A stretch of 7,597 bases of DNA from an uncultured Clostridia bacterium (GTDB lineage Bacteria; Bacillota_A; Clostridia; Oscillospirales; Oscillospiraceae), in the NCBI GenBank assembly GCA_947166955.1, contig CAMVGI010000059.1:1-7597 (forward strand), in the 5' to 3' direction. This document shows positions 5,154 to 7,597 of this stretch, piece after piece. The number at the start of each line of letters is the position of its first letter. Position 1 is the first letter of the stretch. A program made the position numbers and the translations under genes. The notes beneath the pieces were generated by a model, which saw only the letters and a list, made by a program, of their open reading frames with translations, ran no database searches and was not told the DNA's origin.

Positions 5154-6647
5154 ATGGAACGTTCCAGCGGAATATTGATGCCCATTTCCTCGCTGCCGTC
5201 GCCGTACGGCATCGGCACCTTCGGCAAGGCGGCGTACGACTTCGCGGATTTTTTGAGCGCGGCGGGGCAGAAGTATTGGCAGCTCCTGCCGCTCGGCCCG
5301 ACGAGCTACGGCGACTCGCCGTATCAGAGTTTTTCGACCTACGCGGGCAACCCGTATTTCATCGACCTCGATCTGCTCATTAAGGATAAGCTCCTGACGC
5401 AAAAGGAGGTCGACGCGTGCGCGTGGGGCGAAAATCCGCGCTACGTCGATTACGGCAAGATCTTCGAGAGCCGTTTTCGGCTGCTTGCCAAGGCGAAGGA
5501 GCGCGGCTGGGCGCGCGACCGCGAGAAGGTGCGCGCCTTCGAGGAGGAAAACAAGCTCTGGCTCCCCAATTACGCCCTCTTTATGGCGCTCAAACGGCAC
5601 TTTGACATGGCGGCGTGGAGCGAGTGGCCGGACGAGGACATCCGCATGCACGAAGCCGCGGCGGTGGAGAAGTACCGCGCGGAACTGACGGACGACGTGG
5701 AACTGTTCACCTACATCCAGTTCCTGTTCTATCGGCAGTGGAGCGCGCTCAAGGAGTACATCAACGGCCTCGGCGTCCGCATCATCGGCGACCTTCCCAT
5801 CTACGTCGCGATGGACAGCGCCGACGTGTGGGCGGAGCCGGAAATGTTCCTGCTCGACGAGCATCGCGTACCCACCGCCGTTTCCGGCGTGCCGCCGGAC
5901 TACTTTACCGCCGACGGGCAGCTTTGGGGCAATCCGCTCTACGACTACGCGGCGATGGAGCGCGACGGCTTTGGCTGGTGGATCCGCCGCATCGGCGGCG
6001 CGGAGAAGCTGTACGACGTTATCCGCATCGACCACTTCCGCGGCTTCGAGAGCTTTTGGGCGGTGCCGTTCGGTGAGGAGACCGCGCGAAACGGCAAGTG
6101 GGTCAAAGGCCCGGGCATGCGCCTCGTCGGCGCGCTGACGGGCTGGTTCCACAACCTTGAGTTCATCGCCGAGGACCTCGGCTATCCCACGCCCGAGGTC
6201 GCGCAGCTGCTCGCGGATTCGAAGCTTCCGGGCATGAAGGTGCTGGAATTTGCCTTCAATCCCAGCGAGCCGAGCGATTACCTGCCGCACCTCTACCGCG
6301 AGAACTGCGTGTGCTACACGGGCACGCACGACAACGCGCCGCTCGGCGAATGGCGGGAGACGGGCGACAAAAAGGAGCTTGCCTTTGCGAAGAAGTACCT
6401 CGGCCTCAACGACGAGGAGGGGTTTCAATTCGGCGTCATCCGCGGCGGCATGAGCTCGGTCGCGAAGCTGTTCGTCGCGCAGATGCAGGACTATTTGGAG
6501 CTTGGCAGATACCACCGCATGAACACCCCGGGCAAGCTCGGCGGCAATTGGGAATGGCGCATGCTCCCGGGCGAGGCGGACAAGAAGCTTGCAAAGAAAA
6601 TTGCCGAGATGACGAAAATGTACTCTCGCGCACCGCGCGAGGAATGA
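5154..6647 (+). CDS. malQ: 4-alpha-glucanotransferase (amylomaltase, GH77)
   Basis: This cytoplasmic enzyme transfers alpha-1,4-glucan segments between maltodextrins, releasing glucose and making longer chains. The 497 residues match the length of bacterial GH77 amylomaltases of the short (Thermus-like) type. The N-terminal Gly-Ile-Leu-Met-Pro-Ile-Ser-Ser-Leu-Pro-Ser and the Trp-Gln-Leu-Leu-Pro-Leu-Gly-Pro-Thr segment (42-50) are hallmarks. Proposed catalytic residues are the nucleophile D293 in Arg-Ile-Asp-His-Phe-Arg-Gly-Phe, the acid/base E340 in Ile-Ala-Glu-Asp-Leu-Gly, and D393 in Gly-Thr-His-Asp-Asn; all three are present. The region after D393 reads Ala-Pro-Leu-Gly-Glu-Trp, where many family members I recall have Asp-Thr-Thr-Leu-Gly-Trp. 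AAAGGA (5138-5143), inside the end of the preceding permease gene, is 10 bases before the ATG. Membership in the transporter operon is the main reason for assigning the importer to maltodextrins. Confidence 0.97.
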   Translation: MERSSGILMPISSLPSPYGIGTFGKAAYDFADFLSAAGQKYWQLLPLGPTSYGDSPYQSFSTYAGNPYFIDLDLLIKDKLLTQKEVDACAWGENPRYVDYGKIFESRFRLLAKAKERGWARDREKVRAFEEENKLWLPNYALFMALKRHFDMAAWSEWPDEDIRMHEAAAVEKYRAELTDDVELFTYIQFLFYRQWSALKEYINGLGVRIIGDLPIYVAMDSADVWAEPEMFLLDEHRVPTAVSGVPPDYFTADGQLWGNPLYDYAAMERDGFGWWIRRIGGAEKLYDVIRIDHFRGFESFWAVPFGEETARNGKWVKGPGMRLVGALTGWFHNLEFIAEDLGYPTPEVAQLLADSKLPGMKVLEFAFNPSEPSDYLPHLYRENCVCYTGTHDNAPLGEWRETGDKKELAFAKKYLGLNDEEGFQFGVIRGGMSSVAKLFVAQMQDYLELGRYHRMNTPGKLGGNWEWRMLPGEADKKLAKKIAEMTKMYSRAPREE

Positions 6648-6662
6648 TTTTCAGAAGCGGAC

Positions 6663-6696
6663 AAAAAGCTCCGCGCCGAAAGGCGCGGAGCTTTTT
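6663..6696 (+). terminator. Bidirectional intrinsic terminator between malQ and the ATPase gene
   Basis: A perfect 15-bp stem (6663-6677 with 6682-6696) closes on a GAAA tetraloop. Five A on the left and five T on the right allow it to work on both strands. It lies 15 bases after the malQ stop and 15 bases after the stop of the convergent ATPase gene, and so ends both transcripts. Confidence 0.95.
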
Positions 6697-6711
6697 CAAC
6701 TTGTTTGTAGG

Positions 6712-7597
<886 letters not shown>

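Noticed and set aside
4259..5227. 322-codon open frame on the minus strand opposite permease 2
   Set aside because: Charged, His/Asp/Arg-rich shadow of a membrane protein gene, spanning the end of one gene and the start of another.
5112..6515. 467-codon open frame on the minus strand opposite malQ
   Set aside because: malQ has all catalytic motifs. The antisense frame is rich in Arg, Val, His and Ala, has no recognisable family, and arises from codon bias in high-GC DNA.

Overview
The window is a high-GC bacterial segment with compact genes, strong AGGAGG-type ribosome binding sites and SigA-like promoters. Lipoprotein-type sugar binding protein, MsmX/UgpC-type ATPase and a YjfB-type motility protein together point to a Gram-positive, GC-rich member of the Clostridia/Bacillota, plausibly an anaerobe. 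That assignment is inference from family types and composition; no rRNA or other marker gene is present.

Layout. (1) Bases 1-291: the 3' end of a gene whose product resembles the C-terminus of EAL-HDOD (YuxH-like) signalling proteins. (2) 292-636: a self-contained small transcription unit with an extended -10 promoter, a 74-residue YjfB-like putative motility protein and a perfect intrinsic terminator. (3) 700-1887: a LacI/GalR-family regulator with its own promoter. Just downstream of the predicted transcription start lies a 36-bp near-palindrome containing two overlapping LacI-type operators, followed by a 37-nt leader hairpin and a TTG start codon. (4) 1948-5146: a CUT1-type carbohydrate ABC importer, namely a lipoprotein solute-binding protein and two permeases. 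(5) 5154-6647: malQ, 4-alpha-glucanotransferase, 7 bases after the second permease. (6) 6663-6696: a perfect 15-bp terminator hairpin. (7) 6712 to the window end, minus strand: the C-terminal four fifths of an MsmX/UgpC-type sugar ABC ATPase, convergent with malQ.

Together genes 3-7 read as a maltodextrin / alpha-glucan uptake and processing locus. The binding protein captures the oligosaccharide, the two permeases move it, the ATPase (probably shared with other importers) supplies energy, and MalQ disproportionates the imported maltodextrins in the cytoplasm. The LacI-family protein probably controls itself and possibly the transporter. The maltodextrin assignment rests mainly on malQ linkage; the substrate cannot be read from the transporter sequences alone.

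The binding-protein and permease genes are separated by 161 bases holding two GC-rich hairpins and a separate promoter, so the transporter is probably not expressed as one uniform operon. I see no IS element, CRISPR array, tRNA, rRNA or phage gene, and no evidence for a wholly new system. The most interesting parts are regulatory.
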